DNA from: Dipteronia dyeriana
Lineage: Eukaryota > Streptophyta > Magnoliopsida > Sapindales > Sapindaceae
Length of the DNA stretch: 64,000 nt
Direction of reading: 5' to 3'
Assembly (NCBI GenBank): GCA_032871835.1
Contig: CM065297.1
Location: 26,049,598-26,113,597, forward strand
A program made the translations under genes and the position numbers. Numbering within the stretch: the stretch's first letter is position 1; every line of letters begins with the position of its first letter. The notes beneath the pieces are model-generated. The model was given only the letters and a program-made list of their open reading frames with translations. It was not told the origin of the DNA and did not search any database. This document shows positions 32,540-44,394 of the stretch, piece by piece.

Positions 32540-34893
32540 ATGGACCCTATTCTTTGTCATCAATATTTTGAGCTTCTTCTTTGTGCCGTTGAGGCTGGCG
32601 ATAATTAGAATATCACTAGGCTCGAGTCCATTCTCTAGGGTCATCTTCCTACTTCTTACCAACCCATTGTATTAAACGTGGATTATTCTATGGTTCACCT
32701 AGAGTTTGCTCCCTTCCCCTATGATCTTTCTAACTCTGATTCGGTTGATGTTTATGTAGATATGTCAAAACAAAGCAGCTCTAGGCAGACCATCAGAGCC
32801 TCTCCCAAGGAATCTGCACTCATAATGATCAACTTAAAGATATCTTCACAACTTCTCAAAATGAAGGAAGTACCACGGGAGCGACAAGCTTGGATGCTGA
32901 AGTTCAGCGCTGACCATCCTTGTTCGTTCTACTCGGAGATAAACGTTGTGACTAAGGTTGAGCTAGCAAAGTTTGAGGACCAATTTGATCTGACTAGTGT
33001 ACAAAAAGTGTACTGTAGTGGAGATTGGGCTGTGTGGAATCCTCCCCCCGGTGTGGTCGCCATTTTAGAAGAAGAGGAGGATTAGGAGACGGTCTATGAC
33101 CTTATCTCACAAGAACTACGGTCCAAGAGAAGAAGGAATTGGGGTACATCAAATTTGTATTCCGTCCCCCCCGAACAAATCAGTATCATAGACCAGACGC
33201 TTACTTCCAATGAGTCTTCCCAGGTTCAGGCTGTGCCACCCTCTTAACACCCTGGGAAGATTCCTATACAGTTTACCGTTAGTCATCAGATCATTTTTTC
33301 TGACTCCGAAGGTGATGATGTTGGTCCCGACAAGGGGGAGAAAGTAGCCAATAAAGATTTCCTAGATTTAACGGAGGAACAGGTTCTCCATTCTGTTTTG
33401 GAATCAGGGGAAATAGCATCTATACAGTTTCAAGGGGATTTGAGGGTTAGTGAACCTATTGGTGCTCCTTCCACTATACTTGTTGGGTCTATTCCTTTTA
33501 AGGTCGCTATTGAAAGTCAAATTCTTAAGAACGAAGGCCCTCGAGTTGTTGCATTTGTTAATCTTCTTGGGGAAGATGTTAGGATTTCGAAGACTCTAAC
33601 CACTGCTGATCGTACTATCCTCTATTCTTCTTGGAATCAGTCTGCTCTTTCTATTTTTGCCGCTTGTCTTTCTCATCTCCTTTCATCCAGCAGTTCTCAG
33701 ACCGACCCTTTTTCCATGCTTCGCTTAATGTCATCCTGGTTAGATACATTGGTGAATGGTACTTGAAGGATGTCAAAGATGCTATAGATTTTGTACGGGC
33801 CCGTATCATATTTAACAATGTCATTTTTGTAAGTTTTCCACCATTTTTGTTATTTTTCTTTAGATCCTTCTATCTATGTAATTTTCCTTTCGTTGATCCT
33901 TTGTAGGCGGTTGAGGCGTTAACTCTGGCTCTCTCTAAGAAGACTAAACAAGTTGTTGATATTTCTCAGTTGAAGCAGGCTCTCGCCGAGAATGATACGA
34001 CTTTAAATTCTTCTGCTGCCAGTGCTTTCAAGGCTAGCCAGTATGCAGAGAAGCTGAAGGCACATACAATAACTGAGATGGCCTTGAGAAAAACGCTTGT
34101 GAACATTCAGAGTAGAGCCATGACATCTGATCACTACAAGAAATGTTGAGCTAGAGAAGAAAGTTATCAAGGCTGAGCTGCGGAGTACTGAACTTGAATC
34201 AAGGGCCATCTTGGCTGAGACGACAATAAAGAAGGCTCGGGAAGAAGCTCGAACTGCCTAGGACTTTCTTACCTCAGCTTAACAGAAGATACTGGAGGCG
34301 CAACAGGCACCTGAGAAGGCTCGGCTTCAATATGAACACCTCACCAAAGACTTAGAGTAGCAACAGATCTGTATGGAAGTTATTTCCCATGAGGCCAGGT
34401 CAAACCTCGAGGTTCAAAATGTTGATCTGTACAAGAGGTCCCCTACTTTCAATGCTACGTTGCTGAGGGAGTTTGAGAGGGCCCTGGTAACTGGCAGGAT
34501 ATTCTTCAGTGCGAAGGAGAGGTCATTAAAGAGGCTCGCTTGAAGTGGGACAGGACAATATCTAAGCATCAAAGAGAGTCCCTAGAAGCGATCAAGAACC
34601 AGTGAATCAGATGGAAGGACAATTGCAAATCCATCGGAAATGATCCCCACCCTATGCATCTCGAACTCCCTTTGAAGGTATCTCTTATATCCCTCCATGT
34701 TGGTCAGGACACTGGCACTATGACCAAAGGGGTCGACGTTGGTCCTTCATCCGATGTAGATTACTCTCCCTTTGTGTCTATTGATCCTGATGAAAATATC
34801 TCATGGCCAAATTTTAGAGACTTTGGTGAAGGCCAAGATGATGATGTCCCTCCTTCTAGCTATGGGGGGCTCCTCAGTTGCTGGGAACAGTGA
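32540..34893 (+). pseudogene. Antisense ORF (aORF) of element A, with one intron, broken
   Basis: Runs opposite to gag-pol, between integrase and the 3' LTR, the place where Tat-lineage elements carry an antisense gene. ATG 32540 starts a frame that continues, with stops at about 32606 and 32636, into 32678-33085 (VHLEFAPFPYDLSNSDSVDV) and, past more stops, 33398-33766 (SVLESGEIASIQFQGDLRVS). A good intron, GTAAGT donor 33829 to TTTGTAG acceptor 33906 (78 bp), separates this from a coiled-coil half (33907-34500; SQYAEKLKAHTITEMALRKT, ELESRAILAETTIKKAREEA) and an acidic tail ending GLLSCWEQ. TATA-like TGTATATATTG lies at about 32399. Function of these ORFs is unknown. I do not recognise a catalytic domain. 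Confidence 0.7.
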
Positions 34894-35850
34894 ATGCAGC
34901 TACTGGGAATAACTAATGCCTCTGCTTTTGTAGCTATTTCATATGTATTTAATTTTGTAATATTTGACATACTATGACAATTAATGTATATCTTCCCCTT
35001 ATTACTTGTTTTCGGGATATGTTTGGTTTTTTGTGTGGTTTCTTATGCTTGCGTTTACTTATATTTTTACTGCAACCTGAGCTATGCATGCTGACCCATG
35101 CTAGGTTGATCGTTATGAGTTAGTTTAAGCAAAACCGCTTATATCTCGATCGTATAGGCTAGATAAACCACTCATCTAAGGCAATGTTGCCATATAATTA
35201 TTGCCTAATTGCCTCGCTTTTGGTGGTTAAATGCCCTTGGAGGATTGGACCATACTCTGTAATGATCTCAGGTCCACCTCGGGTACACCCCTTGTGTTTT
35301 ATCATTTGGGCTGATTTTCCTGATTGTCTTCCTGTCTATCTTTCTGTTGGGAAGTGTTCATTTATAAACCAACTGTGCGGTTTTTAAATATAAACTCCTG
35401 TCTTTTATCTGCCAACTAGGTCGTTAGGACATCTCCCAATAGGTTGTTGCTTAAGATTCGATGCGATAAGGTGTAACTTGTCTTACCAACTTTATATGCA
35501 TCTATGGTCGTATTTGCCTTACTTATAGGTAAGATTTGCGCCTTATCCAACTTTTGGCTTATCCCATCGGGTTTGTATGCCCGAAGGCTCCATATCAGTG
35601 CTTCATACGCACCAAGTTAGTTTTGGTGAGTGTGCATTGTCTTTATGACATATGCTTTTCTCCCCCTCACTAGGCTACTTAGGATCCCTTATCAGCTTTG
35701 ACCAATATCTTAAGGTATCCTGTGAACGCTTTTATGAGCAAACACTTGGTTTTGAACACTGTGTTGAATTATTTATAACAGCTTCCCCTGGGGGTTATTA
35801 TTGATTTCTCAAAAAATAAAAAACAATTAGCTAATTACAATTCAAAGTTT
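34894..35850. other. Spacer of element A between the antisense ORF and pol
   Basis: The two coding blocks converge here, so this stretch should hold both 3' ends. No further coding sequence was recognised; TTATAACAGCTTCCCCTGGGGG (about 35774) is a local palindromic patch. Base composition is like the rest of element A. Confidence 0.5.
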
Positions 35851-35859
35851 AAGTTATGG

Positions 35860-38800
35860 AAATAAAAGAAAACAGAAGTAAGAATCTCCTCAAGGGTAGA
35901 AGATCTTTAAATACTATGAATTGCATGGCCTGGGTAGCTCGGTCCCCTCAGGTCCGGAAAGACGATATGCTCATTGTCCTACTATCCCGACCACTTGGTA
36001 TGGTCCTTCCCATTTGTCAGCTAACGATCTTGCGGACTTGTCTTTTGTATTAAGTGTCACCCTCCTCAAGACTAGGTCTCCGATCTGGAATCTTCTAACC
36101 TTGACATGCGAATTGTAATTCCTTGCTACCCACTGTTGGTAGGCGACATTTCTTACCCTGGACATGTCTTTTCTTTCTTCCAACTCGTCATAGTCTTGTT
36201 TTGTCTTCTCCACATTTCCTTCGGGATCAAAGAGTTGTACCCTAGGGGTCCTATGAATTATCTCAACAGGAATCACTGCTTCCATCCCAAATGCCAACGA
36301 GTAAGTTGTTTCCCCTATTGAAGTCTTTTCTGTAGTCTGATAAGCCCATAAGATTTCGTGCAACTTATCAGCCCAGTTTTCCTTCTTTCCTTCCAGCTTC
36401 GCCTTCAGAGTATGCTTAATTATTATTTTAACCGCCTCCATTTGGCCATTGGTCTAAGAGTGAGTTGGCATGGCATAATAGTTTCTTATCCCAAAGTCTT
36501 GACATATATTTATGAAAATATCACTATCGAATTGAGTCCCGTTATCTGTGATTATAGTTTTGGGATTCCAAACTGATAGATGATATATTTCTTCATAAAA
36601 CTAGTGGTGTTAGCCTCGGTGATATATACCAGTGCTTCCGCTTCAATCCACTTTGTGAAGTAGTCAATGACCACTATGGCATGCTTCGCTCCTTCTTTAG
36701 TTGCAGCAGGCATCAGGCCAATCATATCTATTCCCCACATGGAGAACGACCATGGTGATGTCAAACTCTTCAATTGCTCGGTTGGCTTCCGAATTTCATT
36801 AGCTACTTTTTGACAACTTCCGCACTAACTTGCAACACTTTGTGCATATTTAAATAGAGGCCAATAAAAGCCCTGCCTGAGAGTCTTATGTGCCAAGCTT
36901 TTACCACCCGAGTGATTCCCACAGACTCCTCTGTGAATACTTTTTAATATTTGCCTACCTCTGATCGGGTCCACGCATTTCTGAAGGGCTTTGGAGAACC
37001 CTTTTCTGTATAGCTCTCCTTCTACTATCGAATATCTTGTGGCTTTATATCTGAGACGCTTCGCCTTAGCTATCTCCACCGGGAGCACTCAATTCTCTAA
37101 GTATTCTTTGATCGGGGTCATCTATATAGCTTGTTCCGCTTCAATCAATTCTACCTCCGACATTTCAGAATGATTTTCTCTCTCGATACTTGGCTTTTAC
37201 AGGTGGGCGATCGGGACTGTTTTTGACCATACACTGGTGGCTGATGCCAATTTTGACAGCACATCTGCTTTCTTATTTTTCTTCCTCGGGATTTGGGTGA
37301 TTCTGTATGCTTTGAACCTTTCGAGGAGTGTCTTGGTTATAGTTAAATATGCAGCCATGTTGCTGTCATTGGCTTGGTATTTATTCAGAACTTGATTGAC
37401 TACCACTTGTGAGTCACTGAATATTTCCAACTCATTTGCTCCCAGTGCTGTACACACCTTAAGACCTACCAGAAACACCTCATATTCTGCCATGTTGTTA
37501 GTGGCTTTAAAGTCAAATCTCAAGGCATATTCCACCTGGTCACCTTATGGCATAGATATAACTATGTCTGCCCTGTTGCCGTGCGTGTTTGACGATCCAT
37601 TTACATGTAGTTTCCAAGCAAACAGATCATTTTCTCTTAACATCCTGATCATTTCGCTATTCGGCTCAATGAATTCTGCAACCAGATCCTACAACTTGTC
37701 CTCTAATCACCGCTCTTGGCGAGTAGACTATGTCAAACTCACTTAGTTCCACTGCATATTGAGTCAGCCTTCCCGACACCTTGGCTTTTGATAAAATCTA
37801 TTTCAATGGACAGTCGGTATATACTTCAATTTTGTGAGCTTAAAAATATGGTCTCTGCTTTCTCATTGTTGTTACCTTGGCCAAAGCCATTTGTTCAGCT
37901 GGAGAATATCTTGTTTCCGCAAGTAACAAGGCTTTGCTGGTGTAGTATATAGGTTTCTGCATTCCCTCTTCCAATTTGACCAGTATTGACCCTGTCGCTA
38001 CATTTGTTATGGACAGATAGAGGTAGAGCACTTCACCTTCAAGAGGTTTAGATAATATCAAAGTTTTTCCCAAGTATTCCTTGATTTTTCTGAACTTTTG
38101 CTCACACTCACCATTCCATTCTACCCCATTGCGTTGCTTAATTGCTTTGAAAAAAGGGTAGGCATTTGTTCATTGATTGACTTATGAACCGACTCAGTGA
38201 CGCTAGGCAGCCTGTCAATCTTTGGATTTCCTTAAATGTCTTGGGAGACCTTATTTCTTCCAAGGCTCTTATTTTCTCTGGGTTTACTTCGATCCCTCTT
38301 TGGTAAACTTGAAATCCCAGTAACCTGCCTGATGGTACTCCGAATACTCACTTCTTTGGATTTAGCTTCATACCATATTTTCGTAGCACCTCAAACGTCT
38401 CCCTTAGGTTGGTTGGATGATCTCCGGACGTTACACTTTTGGTTACCGTATCGTCCATGTATACCTCCATATTTCTGCTTGTCTGACGAGCAAACATTTT
38501 ATTTACCTGCCTTTGGTAAGTTGCCTCGTCGTTCTTTAACCCAACGACATAACCTTATAGCAATACATTCCCTGGTTAGTTATGAATGAGGTTTTTTCCT
38601 CATCTGGTTTGAACATTCTGATATGGTTGTAACCTGAATAGGCATCCATGAAACTTAACAGTTCATGACCAACCGTTGCATCTACCAACTAGTCAATCCA
38701 AGGTAAAGAAAAGTTATCCTTCGGGCATGCTTTGTTAAGGTCAGTGAAATCCACACACATCCTCCAATGGCCATTTTTATTTTTCACCAGGACTACGTTG

Positions 38801-39000
38801 GCAAACCAGTCGGGATATTTCACCTCCCGAATGGATCCTGCCGCCAATAGCTTATCCACTTCTTCCTTGATCGTCTTGCTTCTTTCTGGGTTGAAGCACC
38901 TCGTCTTCTGGATAACTAGTTTTTGATCGGGATTCACTGCTAAGTAATGTGAAATTGTCCTTGGATCGATCCCTAACATGTCCGAGTACTCCTAAATGAA
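35860..39000 (-). pseudogene. pol: Element A reverse transcriptase, RNase H and integrase, broken
   Basis: Minus-strand order: RT (38979-38100) with YLAVNPDQKLVIQKTRCFNP, ANVVLVKNKNGHWRMCVDF, DLNKACPKDNFSLPWID, SFMDAYSGYNHIRM, EEKTSFITNQGMYCYKVM; the YVDD block is scrambled by frameshift and stops. RT connection/RNase H start (38073-37840: YLYLSITNVATGSILVKLEE, PIYYTSKALLLAETRYSPAE). Second RNase H part (37535-37197: YALRFDFKATNNMAEYEVFL), the dual RNase H layout of Tat elements. Integrase (37088-35971): H2C2 finger HRGVCGNHSGGKSLAHKTLR...CGSCQ, core WGIDMIGLMPAATKEGAKHA, VVIDYFTKWIEAEAL, C terminus WADKLHEILWAYQTTEKTSI, FQIGDLVLRRV, KWEGPYQVV. Many stops and frameshifts. Confidence 0.9.
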
Positions 39001-39309
39001 CACATCTTTGTATTCTTTTAGGATTTCGACCATCTTACTTTGATCGTGCTTCGTCAGTTGGGACCCAAGCCTAACAGTATTTTTGGGATCATTGTTGCTT
39101 ATGGCAACTTCCATGGTTGGTTCCTCAAGGCATTTGTTGCTCTATGGAGCTGCCTCTCTCAGGTATAGATTAAACCCGGTCAGGGGGTAGGCCTTTACCT
39201 CCATTGGGTCTACTTTTAGGCCTTCATCTTTTTTGATAGCATCCATTTGCATTACCACTAACTTTGCCTTTTCCCTATATATGGTGAGATTCACTTTTAT
39301 GGCCCACCT

Positions 39310-39846
39310 CTATGATCTTTTCATGATCCCCACTCCAGCTTCGGACGGAAATTTCACTATGAGCGTGTAGCTTGCAGTTATGACTTTTATTTTGTTTAGG
39401 AAGGGCCGGCCTAATAGAGCGTTATATGGCCAATTCTCAACATTTACGACCACGAAATCCAGCAATACTGTCTTCGTACAAGGAAAGCTTTCAGCTTCTA
39501 CTGGTAGTTTAATGGTTCCCAATGCCCTGACCTTGGTTCCTCCGAAACCCCTCAATGGAACCTTCAGTCTTTGGAGATCACTTATATATAGTCCGAGTTG
39601 ATCAAATGCTTTTATGCTTAAAATGTCTGCTAAGCTACCATTGTCGATCAGTATTCTTCTCACTTGCTTATGCTCGATACGAACTGACACAACAATCGCG
39701 CCGTTTGGTCTGACCTCCAACTCGTGTGCGTCCGCTTCAGTGAAAGTTATTGGTCCCCATCCTTGTTTTGCTTTCTTCTGATCGGGACCTAGATGATTCT
39801 CCTCTATACTTCTTTGGTTGTTCATGGCTTCCCTAACTTCTAACAT
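39310..39846 (-). pseudogene. pro: Element A retropepsin-like protease, active site altered
   Basis: A 178-residue open frame with GPITFTEADAHELEVRPNGA, VRRILIDNGSLADILSIKAF and NALLGRPFLNKIKV. The family active site D-[ST]-G reads DNG, a loss of the conserved Thr/Ser, so catalysis is doubtful. Normally cleaves the Gag-Pol polyprotein. Followed by the RT start at about 38979 after a degenerate linker. Confidence 0.85.
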
Positions 39847-39989
39847 CCTTTCTCGGCTACTACTTCCAGTATTGGGGCCACTAAAAATGGTGTTGATTGT
39901 CCCGCTATCCGAGTTTTTCTTTGGGGTCCTATAACTCTTATCCCGATCCCCTGTATGGATATCCTTTTGTCAATCTTCACCTCTTCTGA

Positions 39990-41640
39990 GGATGACATCA
40001 GTAAGATGACCTTCCCAGATTAGCTTCTCAATGTAACCCTGAGTTGGTAACATTTAGAGGTTTTGTGGACATTTTCCTGGTTGAACCTCCAGTACGTGGT
40101 AGTATCCCTTCTAGAGAAGCTAGACTGCCTCGGGGGATTTTTATATAAGTTTTTGTCTTCTATCACATTTTGAATTTCCTCATGCTTTTTGGCTAACGGT
40201 GTATAATTGGTATACTGGAGCCTTGAGTTCTTTCCTTTTCTATCTTTATCTCTTCGCTCGTCTTTCCCTTTTTCCCCGTTGCTCTTTTGGTCACTCTTGC
40301 AATTGTTTTTGGAACCACTTTCCTGGTTCTTTTGACTGTGACCAGGATGACCTCCATGTATAAATTCTCCCCCGTGCGTAATCTGTTCGTCTTCTGCCAT
40401 GGCGTACCCCCAAACATGATCTACCATGCTTTCATATGTGGTGGGTCCCAACTGTCTCAGCTTAAGGTTAGATGATTGTGTTGCAAGCTATTTAGGAATA
40501 CGAAAACCACCACGACATCGTTAGGGTCCTGAACCTCTTGCGAGAACCTGGTCAGGTAATGTTTTAGCTTTTTGTCATTCCTTGCCTCAAGGTAGAAAGA
40601 GCTGACATCTATTTTCTCCTCTGGATATTGTCCATAAATTGTCTGGTGAACACTTGTGTCAATCCTTCGAAACTCCTGATGGACCCTGATGATAATCCTC
40701 CGAACCACCTGGATCCCTGATCCCTTAATGTCTGAGGGAACATACGACACATGAGAGAGACGTCATAACCATACTCAGCCATGACGCTCTGGTATCTCTT
40801 GACGTGATCCTATGGATAGGTATTGGCTTTGAACTGCTCCACATACGGCATCCTGGCATCCTAAATTTCTCTGAAAAGTGAGCCCTCCTTATGGCATCTG
40901 TGAACGGGTTCCCAAGGCTCCCGACCAGGGGGTTATCTTGATTTTGATTTTTCTCCAAAGCTTCTATCCTCCTAAGAAGGACTTCGCTCTCCCATTCGGG
41001 TTTGCCATGCCTATATAACCTTTAGCACACTGTGATCCCATACGGGTCCCTTCTCCCTCTAGGAGTGTGCTTGTCATAACTTAAATTCGGCCGAGTCTTC
41101 TTACTTCGTCCATCATACCTGTCTTACTTCTCAGTATATAGTCTTGCACCATCTTACCCTATGATATCATCACGTGAGCTTGAATCCTTATGTTCCTCCA
41201 CCTTTCTATCCTAGTGGGGGCTGCTTCTTCTACGTGAAAGCCCTCTTTTGTCCCGTTTCTCTACTCTATTTCTTCCAGACTTTTGGGGATCTTCTGAAGT
41301 AGTTTCCATGATCTCTGAGCACACCTTGGGTCTTTGAGCTACCACGGGGTGTAGAGAGCTGGTAAGGCAAATTCAGGTTCATGGTTATGGTTATGCTAAT
41401 TTCCTGTCTAGCGGCATCATCAACGACTCTCCGCAAGGATTCTTGAATTTGCCTGAATGCATCTGGAGATATCACTGTAGTCAAGCCCGTGGTTGTGACA
41501 GCGTCATGTCTGCTTGATGGTGGAGTTCTTGAAGGTGGATTTGTTCCCGGTGCATTAGCATCCATAGACATTTGCCTTTCGTGAGACATCCACGTTATGC
41601 AGGGGCAAACCTCTGTTAGCACTGGAAACCATGATTTTAC
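39990..41640 (-). pseudogene. gag: Element A gag, broken
   Basis: Minus strand: TVISPDAFRQIQESLRRVVD (about 41480-41420, parallel to element B gag), PFTDAIRRAHFSEKFRMP (about 40900-40850), the gag core DVSSFYLEARNDKKLKHYLT and RFSQEVQDPNDVVVV (40600-40510), SMVDHVWGYAMAEDEQI, a Lys/Asp-rich basic segment, and the nucleocapsid-like YWRFNQENVHKTSKCYQLR (about 40090), whose first Cys is Trp. Split into several frames by indels. N-terminal part lies close to the primer site at 41706. Confidence 0.85.
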
Positions 41641-41706
41641 TTTGTATGACTAAATCTCTAGCTAATTATAACATCGAAGGTTCATGCCTCTCCTTCTAGT
41701 GCCAGT

Positions 41707-42424
41707 TGTTTACGGTGATTCTTGGATGGATCACACGTCGAACATAATGTATATGAAATCACACAATAACTAATTACGAATAGTTAAGAAAGCAAAAGAA
41801 ACTCGAGGATTTTATGTGGTAAAACCCCAAGAATGGGGAAACATCCACGGTTGCCGGAAACCAGCGAGGAAAGAACTTCACTATGAATAATGGATTACAC
41901 ACTCAGCCTCTCGTGCTCTCTAGAGTATTAATTTATCTTTAACCCTTTCATGGGTGTTATTAGGGTCTATTTATACATGCATAGAACTCTAATTCGTGCT
42001 TTACAAGTAAATGAAGTTGACGTGTTTGAGTCGTTTTATTCTTATTTCTTGTTTCGCGTTCTTCATGAAATAGGTCTCTTGCCAAATTTGGACTCTGGCA
42101 TTGATAGGGAAATTCGCTTCCTTATCAAAGTGTGCATTGAGACACCTTATTGGAGTATGACTCATTCTGCGTGTATTTGATAGTATCCACGTGTTGATCT
42201 GCCGATCATCTGCCAAAACCCGTATTCTCCCCGACCAATGATTCAATCACGACTGGAGGCTTTGACCCAACCATCTCGATAACCCTGACCGCGTGTTATG
42301 AAACCATCTTTGGTTAGCTTAGGTAGGTTCAAGAAGGTTGACTCTTGGTGTCTTGGCATCTCTAACTCCCGCATCTTTAGGTAGTTATGCTGACTCATCA
42401 TTCTTTAGATTTTACTAATAACAA
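41707..42424 (-). repeat. 5' LTR of element A
   Basis: 718 bp; plus-strand ends TGTTTACGGTG ... TTTACTAATAACA, followed by TSD ATAAT. Minus-strand TATA box (TATAAATAGACCC) near 41963-41975; the GGTAAAACCCC...GGGGAAACATCCACGG motif is at 41819-41850. Confidence 0.92.
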
Positions 42425-42805
42425 TAATTAAATTTAATATTTAAAATTTATTTAAAATCATTTTGGATTGTACAAACTTTTTTTTTGTAATTTTTGAAGA
42501 TGATTTGTTTTTCTAGGTTTCAGAGTTAAGATGCATTCATATTTTCTAAGATATTTTAAAATATTTTTTTATCTTAATTTTGATTTTTTTAGTTTATTTA
42601 AAATAAAAATATAGGGTATTTAGACTTTTTACACGTTTGACCATTGACTAACGGATTCATCTAACAGTAGGGGATGTTTGTACAATATTTTTCAAATGTT
42701 AAGGGAAGTTTGTGTGTACACGACCAAAACTGACATATCTGTACAATGTATCAAATTTCGGGGGATGTTTGTACAATTCCCCTTGAATAGATCATAATTG
42801 GATAT

Positions 42806-43490
42806 TTTTTTTGGACAAAATCCAACAAGAGGGGAAAAGCATCAAGGAAAACTTCTGGCATCCCAATTTGGTTGGCACTCCAAAAGAAAACCAATCTCAC
42901 ACTGAACCCACTCAAGAGGACAATTTTATTGAATAAAAAAGAGAAAAAAAATACAAAGTAGCGGAGGGGACAAGAGTCAGACCACCCAAAAAATCATCTA
43001 AAACGATAAAAAGGCAACGGAGATAAATCTATAAAAACAAAGGAATTACAAAAAGGTTGAGAAGTAAACTACCATGACTACTGAGTAAGGGAAAGACCGT
43101 GAGAGGCTAAACTATTCACAACCTGGTTACCTTCTCGATAGATATGGGAAACAACGATATCCATCGAAGTGAGATAAACCAAACAATACCTCCAAGAAGA
43201 AAGAAACCGCCAAGGAACATTTGGGGAGCGACAAAATAAAAGAGTGTCCATGTAAGAAGAGTCGCACCCAATCCAAAGATTATTCCAACCAAAATCAAAG
43301 GCATACTCAAGGGCCTTGATAACTATGCTTAAAAATCATGCATGATACACAAATGAGAAGCGAAACAACCCTTAACAAACCCTTTTTGATTGCAAAAAAC
43401 ACCATCACAATTGAAAAGACCCAGCGAGCCCAAAGAAGCTCCATCTGTATTAGCCTTGAGCCAACACAGATTTTAGATTTTGGATCGAGT
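42806..43490 (-). mobile_element. 5'-truncated L1-type LINE fragment (RNase H domain and 3' end)
   Basis: On the minus strand it reads WLKANTDGASLGSLGLFNCD, GVFCNQKGFVKGCFASHLC, then after a one-base shift ALEYAFDFGWNNLWIGCDSS, FCRSPNVPWRFLSSW, DIVVSHIYREGNQVVNSLAS, HGLSLTQ-stop. This is the RNase H domain at the C terminus of plant non-LTR (L1-clade) polyproteins; the acidic residues in NTDGA and CDSS are visible. A 3' UTR follows and ends in a short poly(A) (minus strand; 42806-42813), as expected for target-primed insertion with 5' truncation. Confidence 0.8.
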
Positions 43491-43665
43491 GTTTATATGG
43501 AAAAAACACATGTGAAAAATATGATGCATATAAGGATCTATCATAGATATTGTCCACCACATGAACTTTTTTTTTAAAAAGAGAGATATTATCCTAGAAA
43601 AGAAAGGAAGTGAAGATTTTCGAAAACAATAATGATGAAATAGAGATTGGTTGGTGATGAATCTC

Positions 43666-43669
<4 letters not shown>

Positions 43670-43715
<46 letters not shown>
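43670..43715. repeat. (TA)n microsatellite
   Basis: 46-bp TA run in the right arm with no counterpart tract at the matching place in the left arm. Confidence 0.9.
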
Positions 43716-43718
<3 letters not shown>

Positions 43719-43907
43719 AGTGTTTTTGAAAAACGAATAGACAAAAGATAAAAATAAATAATAAAAAAAATAAAAAAATGGAAAAGGAGACTGGTAGATC
43801 TCCATCGTCAAAGGATTTCCACCACTGGATATTTAATTGCTATGATACCTATCTTGAAAATGGTTAGTTTCATGGCAATTAACTTTTGCTACCAACTGGC
43901 AGCCAAA

Positions 43908-44244
43908 GTGCTCGTTTGAAAGAGCTTTTTAATATTCTTTTTATCATTTGGTTGTCACTCAGTAGAACATTTAGATGATTAAAAAAATCTATTTACGTAT
44001 ATATAGAGAAGCTCAAATTTTAGACTTTCACAAGTGGATCTTTTTGAGCTTTTTAAACAAAACTAAAATGTCTACTATAACTTTATCATTTAAAATAGTT
44101 TATTAATATTTTGGTAATCTTACCATTTTAAAAAACTTTTTCTAATTGACATCCAAACGACCAATATTTTCCTATTAAAAGCTCTACTTGTAAAATGTAC
44201 TTTAAAAGATCTACTTGAAGAAGCTTTTCCAAACAGAGCCAAAA
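43908..44244. mobile_element. Possible hAT-like MITE
   Basis: Left end GTGCTCGTTTGAAAGAGCTT and right end, reverse complemented, GGCTCTGTTTGGAAAAGCTT form imperfect inverted repeats around about 300 bp of AT-rich, non-coding sequence. The GTTTGGAAAAGCTT style is common in plant hAT-derived MITEs. No clean 8-bp TSD was found. Confidence 0.4.
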
Positions 44245-44394
44245 TGTATTTGGGCTTTTGGGACAACCGATTGAAACTGGTTTGTCCCCAAAACATCATT
44301 TATATTTTTTTTTGATTTTTTTAAAAATAGAAACTCAGTTATAGTTTATATATCATTAATATATTAAATTAAAATTTATTAATATAGTAATGAA

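Larger units (their letters stand above)
24462..42424 (-). mobile_element. Element A: Tat-like Ty3/gypsy retrotransposon at the palindrome centre
   Basis: LTRs at 24462-32134 (interrupted by element B) and 41707-42424, with TG...CA ends (minus strand TGTTATTAG ... CGTCAACA in the left copy). Exact 5-bp TSD ATAAT: 24457-24461 and 42425-42429. Minus-strand order gag, protease, RT, RNase H, integrase, plus a plus-strand ORF between integrase and the 3' LTR, is the Tat-lineage layout. Polypurine tract TTTAAGGGGGTAT (minus) abuts the left LTR at 32135; the primer site TGGCACTAGAAGG (minus) abuts the right LTR at 41706. About 11 kb without its own insertion. Every coding part is broken. Confidence 0.9.

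Noticed and set aside
24165..42800. Inverted inner segments as terminal repeats of a separate 18 kb transposon
   Set aside because: Inverted homology continues both outward into the satellite and inward to the centre, so no separate ends exist there; the material between is element A with its own TSD.
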